Source: Schlegelella aquatica
GTDB taxonomy: Bacteria; Pseudomonadota; Gammaproteobacteria; Burkholderiales; Burkholderiaceae_C
Reading direction: 5' to 3'
DNA length: 64,000 bases
Assembly: GCF_026013905.1 (NCBI RefSeq)
Contig: NZ_CP110257.1
Coordinates: 248,001 to 312,000, forward strand
Shown: piece after piece, positions 46,987 to 55,575 of the stretch
How the letters are laid out: each line of letters opens with the position of its first letter
Numbering within the stretch: position 1 is the first letter of the stretch
Notes under the pieces: model-generated
Seen by the model: the letters and a program-made list of their open reading frames with translations, nothing else
Databases searched by the model: none
What the model was told of the DNA's origin: nothing
Translations under genes and position numbers: made by a program

Positions 46987-47760
46987 TCACAGGCCCGTCG
47001 TGCGTTTCACGGCGGCGAAGTACAGCCGGTCGTGCACCGCACGCAGTGCCTTGAGCCAGAGTGTGAAGCGGCGCGGAAAATGAATCTCGAAGCGTCCGCG
47101 CGCCCAACCCTGCACGATGGCCTCGGCGGCCTCGGCGGGCGTGAGCAGCGCGGGCATGTGGAAGTCGTTGTGCACGGTCAGCGGCGTGCGCACGAAGCCG
47201 GGGTTCACCACCGACACGCCGATGCCGCGCGGATGCAGGTCCAGGTACAGCACTTCGGCCAGGTTGATCAACGCCGCCTTGGTCGGCCCGTACGCCAGCG
47301 CCTGCGGCAGCCCGCGGTAGCCGGCCACGCTGGCCACCAGGCTCAGGTGCCCGTGCCCCTGGCCCAGCAGCACCGGCAGCACCGCATCGAGCAGATGCAG
47401 CGCGCCCACGTAGTTGATGCGCTGTTGGGCGAGCGCCTCGGGCAGGTCGAACAGCTCCGCGCGCATCGGCCGGTAGTGCCCCGCGCAGTACATCACCAGA
47501 TCCAGCCGGCCGCACTCGCGCACGATGCGTTCGGCCGCTGCGCGCAGGGCCTGCACCTCGCCGACATCCAACGGCAAGGCCTGGCTGCCCGGGTGCGCGG
47601 CCTGAAAGTCGTCCAGCGCCGCCGCGTTGCGGGCCGAGACGACCACGCGCGCGCCGGCCGCGTGCAGCCGCTCGGCCGTGGCGCGGCCGATGCCGCTGGA
47701 GGCGCCGACGATCCACACGACGCGGCCGGGCCAGTCGTCCAGGCGAGGATTGAGCGGCAC
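46987..47760 (-). CDS. Short-chain dehydrogenase/reductase
   Basis: 257 residues with a Rossmann fold: WIVGASSGIGRATAERL, the NAG-like CAGHY motif, catalytic Ser (SLVASVAGYRG) and the YGPTK catalytic Tyr-x3-Lys. Probable lipid or small-molecule oxidoreductase. The GTG at 47760 follows the DUF3833 stop by 2 nt. Part of the lipid operon. Confidence 0.9.
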   Translation of the reverse strand: MPLNPRLDDWPGRVVWIVGASSGIGRATAERLHAAGARVVVSARNAAALDDFQAAHPGSQALPLDVGEVQALRAAAERIVRECGRLDLVMYCAGHYRPMRAELFDLPEALAQQRINYVGALHLLDAVLPVLLGQGHGHLSLVASVAGYRGLPQALAYGPTKAALINLAEVLYLDLHPRGIGVSVVNPGFVRTPLTVHNDFHMPALLTPAEAAEAIVQGWARGRFEIHFPRRFTLWLKALRAVHDRLYFAAVKRTTGL

Positions 47761-47762
47761 GG

Positions 47763-48335
47763 CTACTCCTTGACGAACGTGAGCGTGACTTCGCCCAGGC
47801 GGATGCCGAACTTGCTCATCACCGCCTTGTTGAGCATCACGCGGCCGTCCATCAGGTACATCCAATCGTCGAACTGCACGTCGTAGACGCGGTCGCCCAC
47901 CGGCAGTTGCAGTGTGTACCGCCAGCGCAGCGCATTGCCGCGGGCCTGCCCGACCGCGGTGCCGACCACGTCGGCGGCCGTCCCGGTGTAACGCGCGTCC
48001 GCTTCGCGCCGCAGCGTCCACACGCGCCGGCTGGTCGTGCCGTCCGGATAGGCGAAGCGCTCGTCGAGCGTGCCCACGTCGCCCTGCCAGCGGCCGTCGA
48101 TCTCCACGATGAAGCGGCGTTGCAGGCGGCCGAAGCGGTCGTGGAAGACGCCATAGGCGCGCACGCGGCCGTCGAAGTACTCACGCAGGTCCAGCACCGG
48201 CTCGTCGTTCGCATGGTCCTCGATGCGCGGGCTGGCGCAACCGACCAGGGCGAACGCGCCGGCGGCCGCGAGGGCCGACAGCACCCGGCGGCGCGCGGGC
48301 GCGCCGCGGGCGGCGGGCAGGCAGGGCAGGTTCAT
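47763..48335 (-). CDS. DUF3833 lipoprotein
   Basis: 190 residues, lipobox ALVGCAS with Cys at about 33. The mature part begins DEPVLDLREYFDGRVRAYGVFHDRFGRLQRRF and contains DWMYLMDGRVMLNKAVMSKFGIRLGEVTLTF, typical of DUF3833. A periplasmic or outer-membrane role in lipid handling is inferred from the operon only. Overlaps the MFS gene by 4 nt. Confidence 0.88.
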   Translation of the reverse strand: MNLPCLPAARGAPARRRVLSALAAAGAFALVGCASPRIEDHANDEPVLDLREYFDGRVRAYGVFHDRFGRLQRRFIVEIDGRWQGDVGTLDERFAYPDGTTSRRVWTLRREADARYTGTAADVVGTAVGQARGNALRWRYTLQLPVGDRVYDVQFDDWMYLMDGRVMLNKAVMSKFGIRLGEVTLTFVKE

Positions 48336-49711
48336 CGATCGGCTCCTGAGCGCAACGGGCGGATCCACAGTGCATAGAGGCTGGCGGCGGCCAGCAGCTT
48401 CAGCGCGCAAGGCAACACGCAGTAGGCCAGCGTCAGCGCCGCCAACGCCTGCGGCTCGCGGCTGCCCGGGGCGTACCCCCACAGCGACAGCGCCGGCAGC
48501 GCCACGCCGGCAGCCAGCGCGAGGTTGAGCTTGCTGGCGAAGTTCCACCAGCCGAAGTACGCGCCCTCGGCCCGGCCGCCATGGCCGTGGCTGCGCACCA
48601 CGCTGGTCAGCATCGCAGCCGGCACGGCCAGGTCCGCCCCGAGCGCCAGGCCGCTGGCCACGCACACCGCGAGGAAGGGCAGCACGTCGCCGGGGCCGAG
48701 CGCGGCCGCGCCGGCGAACGTGACCACCGCCAGCAGCATGCCGGCCAGCCAGCTGCGCGCCAGCCCCAGGCGGCGCACTGCGGCCAGCCACAGCGGCATC
48801 GAGACGGCCGCCGCCGCGAAGTACGCCGCGAGGAACGCCCCTTCCCAGGCGCCCGCGGTCAGGCGGTCGCGCACGAAGAACAGGAACAGCGTGGCCGGCA
48901 CGGCGCTGGCGATGCCGTTGACGACGAACACCGCGATGAGCGCGCGGAAATCGCGCACGCGCCAGGGCTCGCGCAACGAGGGCGGCGCCGTGCCCGCCGG
49001 GGACCGCGTGCCCGCCGCCGCGCTTGCAACGCCAGGCGCGACCGGCGCGGCCGCCAGCGCCGCCAGCCCCAGCGCCAACGCCACGATGAACGTCGCCGCC
49101 ATGGCGGGCAGCCCCCACAGCGCCGGCGTCACGCTGGCCAGCAGCACGCCCGCCAGCGCGGCGCTTTCGCGCCAGGCGACGATGCGGGCGCGCAGGGGCG
49201 CATCGCCGCCCCACCGGGCGCCCCAGGCCTGGTGCACGACCGACACCAGGCTGTAGCACGCGTAGGTCGGGACCAACATCGCGGCGGCCCACACCACCGG
49301 CCCCGTGCCCGTGCCGGCGCCGAGCCCCTGCGGCGGAAAGAACAGCCCCACGAAGCCGCCGGCCAACCCCCCGGCGGCCAGCGCGGCCGCGCGCCAGGCG
49401 TGACCGGGCGAGCGCGCGAACAGCGCGTCGGCGGCGCGGCCGATCCACGGGTCGATCACCGCGTCGAACAGCCGCGCGGCCAGCAGCACCGCCCCCAGCG
49501 CGGCCAGCGACACCGCCTGCGTGGCGGCGTAGTGCGCCGGCCACACCACATACAGCGGCAGCGCGACGAAGGCCAGCGGCAGGCCCAGCGCGCCGTACGA
49601 CAGCCCGTCGCGCAGCCGCCAAGGCCGCTGCCCGCCGCCCGCGGCGGGCGACGACGCGGCGGCCCGCACCGCCCCCCCGGCCACCGCCCCCGGCCCGTCG
49701 CCGGGGCTCAT
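48332..49711 (-). CDS. MFS transporter, GPH (sodium:galactoside symporter) type
   Basis: 459 residues with about 12 membrane segments. ARLFDAVIDPWIGRAADALF is the GPH-family signature near the first loop; an AYFGWWNFASKLNLALAAGVALP stretch resembles the second half. The substrate is unknown; in this operon a lipid or lipid precursor is a reasonable guess. It overlaps both neighbours by 4 nt. Confidence 0.88.
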   Translation of the reverse strand: MSPGDGPGAVAGGAVRAAASSPAAGGGQRPWRLRDGLSYGALGLPLAFVALPLYVVWPAHYAATQAVSLAALGAVLLAARLFDAVIDPWIGRAADALFARSPGHAWRAAALAAGGLAGGFVGLFFPPQGLGAGTGTGPVVWAAAMLVPTYACYSLVSVVHQAWGARWGGDAPLRARIVAWRESAALAGVLLASVTPALWGLPAMAATFIVALALGLAALAAAPVAPGVASAAAGTRSPAGTAPPSLREPWRVRDFRALIAVFVVNGIASAVPATLFLFFVRDRLTAGAWEGAFLAAYFAAAAVSMPLWLAAVRRLGLARSWLAGMLLAVVTFAGAAALGPGDVLPFLAVCVASGLALGADLAVPAAMLTSVVRSHGHGGRAEGAYFGWWNFASKLNLALAAGVALPALSLWGYAPGSREPQALAALTLAYCVLPCALKLLAAASLYALWIRPLRSGADR

Positions 49712-50298
49712 GGCGGGCTCCCGCCGCAGAGCAGGCGTGCGCGGAAGCCGGGCACCGAGGTGCGCGGCGACAACCAGATGCCGAAGAACAGCACCGCGAA
49801 CTCCGCATCGTCGATGCCCGGGCGCTCCCGGCCGTTGTGGAAGAAGCGCGCCCCTTGCCCGGGCAGATGCACGCCGGCGATGCGGTCGCCCGCGTTCACG
49901 TCCGGAAACGCGCGCCGCATCGCGGCCAGCCAGCGCTGCGTCCGCTCGGTGTCCACCGGCGCCAGGCGCTGGATCTCCTCCAGCGAGCGCTGGGCGATCG
50001 CGCGGCCGTCGAAGTTGCGCAGGTAACGCAGTTCCAGGGCGAACGGCCACTGCTCATAGGCGGCCGGATCGAAGCCGTCGGGCGCCCACAGGGCCGCGTC
50101 GTAGACCGAGAAGCCGAACAGCCGCAGCCGCGCCTGCCCCTGCAGACGCCATCCGGCCGCGGGCGGGGGCGCCGCCGCGCTGGAAGCGGTGGCCGCCTGG
50201 GCCTGCGGCACCCGCCACCACGCGCCGGCGGCGGCCGCCGAGGCCAGCAGCGCGCGCAACGCGTCACGCCGGCCGGCGCAAGGTGAACTGCACGACAT
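49708..50298 (-). CDS. Chalcone-isomerase-like exported protein
   Basis: 196 residues. The N-terminus has a twin Arg followed by a hydrophobic stretch (RRDALRALLASAAAAGAWW) and AQA, so it is probably exported. The mature domain (LFGFSVYDAALWAPDGFDP, ALELRYLRNFDGRAIAQRSLEEI, GIWLSPRTSVPGFRARLL) matches chalcone isomerase-like proteins found with cfa and DUF1365. The start lies inside the cfa 3' end (35-nt overlap). Confidence 0.85.
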   Translation of the reverse strand: MSCSSPCAGRRDALRALLASAAAAGAWWRVPQAQAATASSAAAPPPAAGWRLQGQARLRLFGFSVYDAALWAPDGFDPAAYEQWPFALELRYLRNFDGRAIAQRSLEEIQRLAPVDTERTQRWLAAMRRAFPDVNAGDRIAGVHLPGQGARFFHNGRERPGIDDAEFAVLFFGIWLSPRTSVPGFRARLLCGGSPP

Positions 50299-51532
50299 CG
50301 GTGTTGCCCGCCTCGAAAGCGGCCTCGCAGTACGCCAGATAGAACTCCCAGATGCGCAAGAAGCGGTCGTCGAAGCCGAGCGCACGCACTTGCGGCTCCT
50401 GGTCCAGGAAGCGGTGCCGCCAGCGCCGCAAGGTCTCGGCATAGTCCGCCCCGAACGCGAACTCGCCCACCAGCTCCAGGCCGGCGCGCCGGACCTGCTC
50501 GACGAACGCCTGCCGGCTGGGCAGCAGCCCGCCCGGGAAGATGTACTGCTGGATGAAGTCGGTCGAATGCACGTAGCGATCGAACAGGTCGTCGCGGATC
50601 GTGATGGTCTGGATGCAGGCCCGCCCGCCCGGTTTGAGTTGGCGGCGCAGGGCCTCGAAATACGCCGGCCAGTACTCGCGGCCGACGGCCTCGAACATCT
50701 CGATCGAGCACACCGCGTCGAACGCCCCGTCGTCGATGTCGCGGTAGTCCTGCAACCGCAGGTCCGCCCGCGCGGCCAACCCTTGGCGTGCCAGCCGCTC
50801 GCGCGCGAACGCCAGCTGCTCGGTCGACAGCGTCACGCCCGTCACGTGCACGCCGAACTGCGCGGCGGCCGTCTCGGCCAGCGCGCCCCAGCCGCAGCCG
50901 ATCTCCAGCAGCCGCTGGCCCGGCGCCAGCGCGCATTCGCGCAGCGCGCGCTGCACCTTGGCGTGTTGCGCCTGCTCCAGCGAGCGGGCAGCATCGCCGT
51001 CGAACCAGGCGCTGGAGTAGTTCATCGACGGGTCCAGCCACAGCTGGTAGAACGCGTTGCCCAGGTCGTAATGCGCATGGATGTTGCGCCGGGCCTGCGC
51101 GCGCGAATTGCGCCGCAGCCAGTGCCGCAGGCGATACCACGCCCGCCCCCACCAATGGCCATACACCAGCGTGTCGATCGCGTCGCGGTTGACCACCAGC
51201 AGGCGCATCAGCGCCGCCAGGTCCGGGGTCGTCCACCAGCCCTCGATGTAGCCCTCGGCAAAGCCGATGTCGCCCGACTTCAGGGCTCGGGTGCAAGCGC
51301 GCCAGTCGCGCAGCACGAGGCTGGCGCGCGGGCCCTCGCCGCTGCCGCAGCGCCCGGTCGTGCCATCGGGCCACTGCAGCTCCAGCGTGCCCTGGCGCAG
51401 GCGGCGCAGCAGCGCCAGCGCCGCGCGCGCCGCCCGCGGCGCGTCGGCCGGCGGCACCCACTCGCCCAGCGGGCGAGGGGCGGCGGTCGGGTTCGGCGAA
51501 GACGGGTGCGAGGAAAGGACAGAGGTGTTCAT
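50264..51532 (-). CDS. cfa: Cyclopropane-fatty-acyl-phospholipid synthase family methyltransferase
   Basis: 422-residue SAM-dependent lipid methyltransferase. ARRNIHAHYDLGNAFYQLWLDPSMNYSSAWF, the SAM motif LLEIGCGWGALAETAA, VTLSTEQLAFARERL and CSIEMFEAVGREYW are diagnostic. It may make cyclopropane or branched/methylated fatty acids; a relative (UfaM) in Rhodobacter methylates unsaturated fatty acids on the way to furan fatty acids (from memory). Overlaps DUF1365 by 4 nt. Confidence 0.93.
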   Translation of the reverse strand: MNTSVLSSHPSSPNPTAAPRPLGEWVPPADAPRAARAALALLRRLRQGTLELQWPDGTTGRCGSGEGPRASLVLRDWRACTRALKSGDIGFAEGYIEGWWTTPDLAALMRLLVVNRDAIDTLVYGHWWGRAWYRLRHWLRRNSRAQARRNIHAHYDLGNAFYQLWLDPSMNYSSAWFDGDAARSLEQAQHAKVQRALRECALAPGQRLLEIGCGWGALAETAAAQFGVHVTGVTLSTEQLAFARERLARQGLAARADLRLQDYRDIDDGAFDAVCSIEMFEAVGREYWPAYFEALRRQLKPGGRACIQTITIRDDLFDRYVHSTDFIQQYIFPGGLLPSRQAFVEQVRRAGLELVGEFAFGADYAETLRRWRHRFLDQEPQVRALGFDDRFLRIWEFYLAYCEAAFEAGNTDVVQFTLRRPA

Positions 51533-52314
51533 CGGGAAACGAAGTTCCGTGGGGGCTCGGGTTTTCGGTGGAAGGGCACCTGCTTGCGCCACAGCTTCAG
51601 GGCCTGCCAATGGATGCGCGCGATCACGCCCAGGGTCAGCCACGGCCGGCGCGCCAGCGCGCGGCGCAGGCCGGCGCCAGTCAGCGGCTCCAGCGTGCCG
51701 CTGACGCTGGTCTTGAGCAGCGGTCCGCCCTCGTCGTCGTGCTCGATGCGCACCACGGTGCGCCCCGGCTGCCCGGCCCGGCCGGCGGTGCGCAGAAAGC
51801 GAAACCGGTAGGCGCCTTCGACCCCGCAGAACGGCGAGACGTGGAAGACCTTGCGCGCCCGCAGCTCGCGGCCCCAGCGCAGGTCCTCGCCGGCCAGCAG
51901 GTAGCAGTGCCGCTCGCCGAAGGTGTTGTTCACCTCGGCCACGATCGCGGCCAACGAGCCGTCGCGCCGCTCGCAGTACCAAAAGCTCACCGGCTTGAAC
52001 GCATAGCCCAGCACGCGCGGATAGGTGTGCAGCCAGATCTCGCCGTCGGCGTCCGCGATGCCCTCGTGCCGCAGCACCGCCTCGATCCACGCGAGGCTGT
52101 CGTCGCCCCCCTCGCCGTGGTCGCGGTCCCAGAAGCTGGCCCACCCGGGGCGGTTGCGCGGCAGCGGGCAGGCGGCCCCGTCGCGCCAGGCGCGCATCGG
52201 CAGCAGCACGAACCAGGTCGGGTACTCGAAGAGGTGATGCGATGGGCGCAAGCGTTCGTGGCGCACCACGCCGCGGCCGATCCAGCCGGACGGGGGCGCC
52301 TCGCCCGGGCTCAT
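51529..52314 (-). CDS. DUF1365 protein
   Basis: 261 residues. The family pattern is VRHERLRPSHHLFEYPTWFVLL, PRVLGYAFKPVSFWYCER, AIVAEVNNTFGERHCYLL and KVFHVSPFCGVEGAYRFRF. DUF1365 proteins consistently occur beside cfa and the FAD oxidoreductase. The biochemical function is unknown to me. Overlaps both neighbours by 4 nt. Confidence 0.9.
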   Translation of the reverse strand: MSPGEAPPSGWIGRGVVRHERLRPSHHLFEYPTWFVLLPMRAWRDGAACPLPRNRPGWASFWDRDHGEGGDDSLAWIEAVLRHEGIADADGEIWLHTYPRVLGYAFKPVSFWYCERRDGSLAAIVAEVNNTFGERHCYLLAGEDLRWGRELRARKVFHVSPFCGVEGAYRFRFLRTAGRAGQPGRTVVRIEHDDEGGPLLKTSVSGTLEPLTGAGLRRALARRPWLTLGVIARIHWQALKLWRKQVPFHRKPEPPRNFVSR

Positions 52315-53777
52315 GCGGCTTCCTCGCGGGCCGCAGGAATCCGAGCGTTGGCCGGCACCGCACCGCCGTGCGCCGCATCCCCGGGGCGCACGGGCGAGGT
52401 CGCGGGCTCGCCCAGCGGGAGGGCGCCCGGCAACCGGTAGGACCCTCGCACCCCGCGCGCCACCTCCAGGCCCGAGCGCAAGCCGTCCTCGTGGAAGCCG
52501 TAGCCCGTCCAGGCGCCGCAATACCAGGTGTGGACGCGGCCCTGCAGCGCGGGCACTTCGTGCTGGGCATCGATCGCCGCCTGGTCGAACACCGGGTGCG
52601 CGTACTCGAACTCGCGCAGCACCTGCGACGGCGCAGGTTCCCGTGCGGGGTTCAAGGTCACGATCACCGGCTGCGAGAAGGGCAGCGGTTGCAGTCGGTT
52701 GAGCAGGTAGTGCAGGCACACCCCGCCCGAGTCGGCCCGGTCTTGCCCGGCACGGCTGCGAGGCGCCCGCCCGACGCCCGCGCGCCCCGGGCCCTCCTGC
52801 GCCGCACGCTCGTAGTTCCAGGCGGCCCACGCCTTGCGGCGCCGGGGCAACACGGCGGCGTCCGTGTGCAGCACCGCCCGGTTCGGCCGATAGCGAATGC
52901 GCCCCAGCACCCGGCGCTCGTCGGACGTCGCATCCTCCAGCAGCGCCAGCGCCTGGTCGGCGTGGCAGGCAAACACCACCTCGTCGAAATGCTCCGCGCC
53001 GTCGGCGGTGGCCAAGGCCACGCCGGCGCCTGCGCCGAGCCGGCGCACCCGGTGCACCGGCGTGCGCAGGCGCGCGTCGGGCAGCTGCGCGACCATCTTG
53101 CGCACGTACTCGCGCGAGCCGCCCGTCACGGTGTACCACTGCGGGCGGTCCTGCAGTTGCAGCAACCCGTGGTTGTGGCAGAAGCGGATCATCGTGCCGA
53201 CGGGAAAGCGCAGCATCTGGTCGGTGGGGCACGACCAGATGCATCCGATCATCGGCAGGAAGTACCAATCGCGGAAGGCCGCACCGAAGCGGTGGCGCGC
53301 CAGGAAGTCACCGACGGGTTCGCGCAGGACGGCATCCTCGCCCTGCTCGGCCGCGCGCGTGGCGAGGCGGTTGAAGCGCAGGATGTCGCGCAGCATGCCC
53401 CAAAAGGCCGGTCGCCACAGGTTGGCACGCTGCGCGAACACGGTGTCCAGGTCGCTGCCCGACCATTCCAACCCCACGTCGGGCACCTGCACCGAGAAGG
53501 ACATGTCCGACGCGCTGGTGAGCACGCCCAATTCATCGAACAGCTCGACCAGGCGCGGATAGGTGCGAGGGTTGAACACCAGGAAGCCGGTGTCCACGCC
53601 GTAGGTGCATGGGCCTGCGGGCCCCGGCAGCGTCACGTCCACCGTGTGGCTGTGGCCGCCGAAATGCTCGCCCGCCTCGAACAGCGTGACCGCGCACGCG
53701 TCGCGCAGCGACCAGGCGCAGGCCAGCCCCGAGATGCCCGAGCCGATGACGGCCACCCGGGGCCGCGTGCCGCTCAT
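52311..53777 (-). CDS. FAD-dependent oxidoreductase (amine oxidase/desaturase-like)
   Basis: 488 residues. The Rossmann dinucleotide motif is VAVIGSGISGLACAWSLRDA and later GGHSHTVDV; TWYCGAWTGYGFHEDGLRSGLEVA ends the FAD fold. This family is placed near squalene/carotenoid-desaturase-like flavoproteins and is always found with DUF1365 and cfa. First gene of an eight-gene, mostly 4-nt overlapping operon reading to 46450. Confidence 0.9.
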   Translation of the reverse strand: MSGTRPRVAVIGSGISGLACAWSLRDACAVTLFEAGEHFGGHSHTVDVTLPGPAGPCTYGVDTGFLVFNPRTYPRLVELFDELGVLTSASDMSFSVQVPDVGLEWSGSDLDTVFAQRANLWRPAFWGMLRDILRFNRLATRAAEQGEDAVLREPVGDFLARHRFGAAFRDWYFLPMIGCIWSCPTDQMLRFPVGTMIRFCHNHGLLQLQDRPQWYTVTGGSREYVRKMVAQLPDARLRTPVHRVRRLGAGAGVALATADGAEHFDEVVFACHADQALALLEDATSDERRVLGRIRYRPNRAVLHTDAAVLPRRRKAWAAWNYERAAQEGPGRAGVGRAPRSRAGQDRADSGGVCLHYLLNRLQPLPFSQPVIVTLNPAREPAPSQVLREFEYAHPVFDQAAIDAQHEVPALQGRVHTWYCGAWTGYGFHEDGLRSGLEVARGVRGSYRLPGALPLGEPATSPVRPGDAAHGGAVPANARIPAAREEAA

Positions 53778-53863
53778 CGGGCCGCTCCCGGCCGTCGCAG
53801 CGCGCCCGCGCCATCCCGGGCCGCCGGCAGGAAAAGGGAAAAGGCTGCGAAGCGCCCCAAAGC

Positions 53864-53895
53864 GAAGGAGGGAGGGAGGGAGGAGGAGGAGAAGC
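53864..53895 (+). repeat. Purine-rich G-tract repeat
   Basis: A run of GGGA and GGA units with three GGG blocks followed by several GG blocks, about 90 nt upstream of the FAD-oxidoreductase start. It could form a G-quadruplex on the plus strand, or slip during replication. Confidence 0.6.
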
Positions 53896-54145
53896 GCTTC
53901 GGGATTGCATCCAGCCAGGCTGGAAGGCTTCGCAGCGAAAAACCGTTGCAGACCGGGGCGCCCTCACGACCGCGGTAGCGGCCCGCCCGGCTGGAACTAT
54001 GACAAGTGTCGCGGGCGAAAGTTCCATGCAAACCGTCGCGCTGCAACAGGAGCAACATTCCGTTGCATACAGTGGTCGCAAAGCGGACGGGGGCGGCGAG
54101 CCGGATGCGGATCATGGACAGGAATCTCGCAGTTTGAACTGGCTA

Positions 54146-54190
54146 GTATTTATCGTGACTGAACGGTATTGTATTTATATGGTTCAGTCA
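54146..54190. promoter_or_regulatory. AT-rich element with direct and inverted repeats
   Basis: Two copies of GTATTTAT (54146-54153 and 54171-54178) are 25 bp apart, and TGACTGAAC (54156-54164) pairs with GTTCAGTCA (54182-54190) across 17 bp. This low-GC patch between divergent genes looks like a promoter/operator for a dimeric regulator. Possible -10 boxes (TATTTA, TATAAA) exist on both strands. Confidence 0.6.
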
Positions 54191-54629
54191 TCCCTTGCCC
54201 TCACGGTGTGTGGGGTTGTTGGCAGCCGCACGGCGCTGCTCGGGGCGGGTGGTTCTTCCCCCGCGACGGTCCGCGGGCCCGGATCGCGCGCAGCAGGGAC
54301 GCGCGGGCGGGCGGCGCAGGGGCGACATCCGCTGCGCGCGCAGCAGGCCGTTCGCGTCCAGACCACAAAAATCGGGCGCCGCGCCGGCCCTTTCACGACG
54401 TGGCGGGGGCACTTCCTGGACAATCACGCCTGCCGTTGCGGGCTCACCCGCGCGAGGCGCGCCGGGGGGCCTCTGGTCTGCTGGAGCCCAGCCCGGCCGG
54501 CCGTGCGGCGCGAGTAGGCCCGGTATGTGCTTGCGCGGTGGCCGTGAAGGCCGGTCCGCGCGCGAACCGGCGCCGGCCCCGGCGTGCGCCCCTTGTGTTG
54601 TCACTTCATCCCGTCCCTAGGAACCGCCC

Positions 54630-55496
54630 TTGCTGTATCCCGAACTGTTCAAACAACTGGAGGCCGTGCGCTGGAACATGGAGCGCGACATCCCGTGGGA
54701 CCGGTTCGACGCGTCCAAGCTCAGCGACGAGCAGGCACACACCATCAAGATGAACGCCATCACCGAGTGGGCGGCGCTGCCGGCCACCGAGATGTTTCTG
54801 CGCGACAACCGCGACGACAGCGACTTCTCGGCCTTCATGAGCGTGTGGTTCTTCGAGGAGCAAAAGCACTCGCTGGTGCTGATGGAGTACCTGCGCCGCT
54901 TCCGCCCCGACCTGGTGCCCACCGAGCAGGAGCTGCACGAGGTGCGCTTCGAGTTCGACCCCGCGCCGGCGCTCGAGACGCTGATGCTGCACTTCTGCGG
55001 CGAGGTGCGGCTGAACCACTGGTACCGCCGTGCGGCCGAGTGGCACACCGAGCCGGTGATCAAGGCGATCTACGAGACGCTGGCGCGCGACGAGGCGCGC
55101 CACGGCGGCGCCTATCTGCGCTACATGAAGCGGGCGATCGGCCGCTTCGGTGACGAAGCCAAGGCGGCCTTCGCCAAAGTCGGCGTGCTGATGGCCAGCG
55201 CCCGCCGCACCGCGCAGGCGCTGCACCCGACCAACCTGCACGTCAACGAGAAGCTCTTCCCGCGCGACACCGTGCAGTCGCGCCTGCCGGACCCGGAGTG
55301 GCTGGAGCGCTGGCTCGACAAGCAGATCCAATTCGACGCCGTGTGGGAGAACAAGGTGGTCGAGCGCATCCTGCACAACATGAGCCTGTTGATGGAGCGC
55401 AGCTTCGCGAGCGTGCAGGAGCTCAACCGCTTCCGCAAGGAACTGGTGAGCCGGCTGGGCGCGGCCGGCCAGGGCGGGCAGCTGCAGACCGCCTGA
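54630..55496 (+). CDS. Ferritin-like diiron protein, acyl-ACP-desaturase-like
   Basis: 288 residues, all-helical. Repeated metal-ligand motifs occur as EEQKHSLVL (ExxH-like), GEVRLNHWY and RDEARHGGAYL, the pattern of diiron carboxylate oxygenases/desaturases. The TTG at 54630 is chosen: an in-frame TAG lies 9 nt upstream, AGGAA precedes it by 6 nt, and the next ATG is 15 codons inside. It is divergent from the lipid operon and could supply a double bond to its substrate. The exact reaction is not known. Confidence 0.75.
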   Translation: MLYPELFKQLEAVRWNMERDIPWDRFDASKLSDEQAHTIKMNAITEWAALPATEMFLRDNRDDSDFSAFMSVWFFEEQKHSLVLMEYLRRFRPDLVPTEQELHEVRFEFDPAPALETLMLHFCGEVRLNHWYRRAAEWHTEPVIKAIYETLARDEARHGGAYLRYMKRAIGRFGDEAKAAFAKVGVLMASARRTAQALHPTNLHVNEKLFPRDTVQSRLPDPEWLERWLDKQIQFDAVWENKVVERILHNMSLLMERSFASVQELNRFRKELVSRLGAAGQGGQLQTA

Positions 55497-55575
55497 CGGC
55501 GCGTCCTCCCGCGGCGGCGTTGGGGGCGCCGCGGCCGCGGGCCGGGCCCACGGGCGGCCTGCCGCGCTCCGGACG

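Larger units (their letters stand above)
53778..54629. promoter_or_regulatory. 850-bp control region between the lipid operon and the desaturase-like gene
   Basis: No supported gene. It contains a purine tract (53864-53895), an inverted pair TGCAAC/GTTGCA (54042-54067), GACAAGTGTC at 54001-54010, and an AT-rich repeat element at 54146-54190. The rest, 54200-54620, is ordinary GC-rich sequence with nothing recognisable. Confidence 0.6.

Noticed and set aside
54086..54114. TGATCC on the minus strand as a sigma-E/ChrR-type -35 element
   Set aside because: The -10 position 18 bp downstream reads CCGTC, not a TAAGA-like sequence.
54169..54753. Frames inside the 850-bp gap before the desaturase-like gene
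   Set aside because: Several overlapping frames on both strands, all with random Arg/Ala/Pro-rich composition; none has motifs or a good start.
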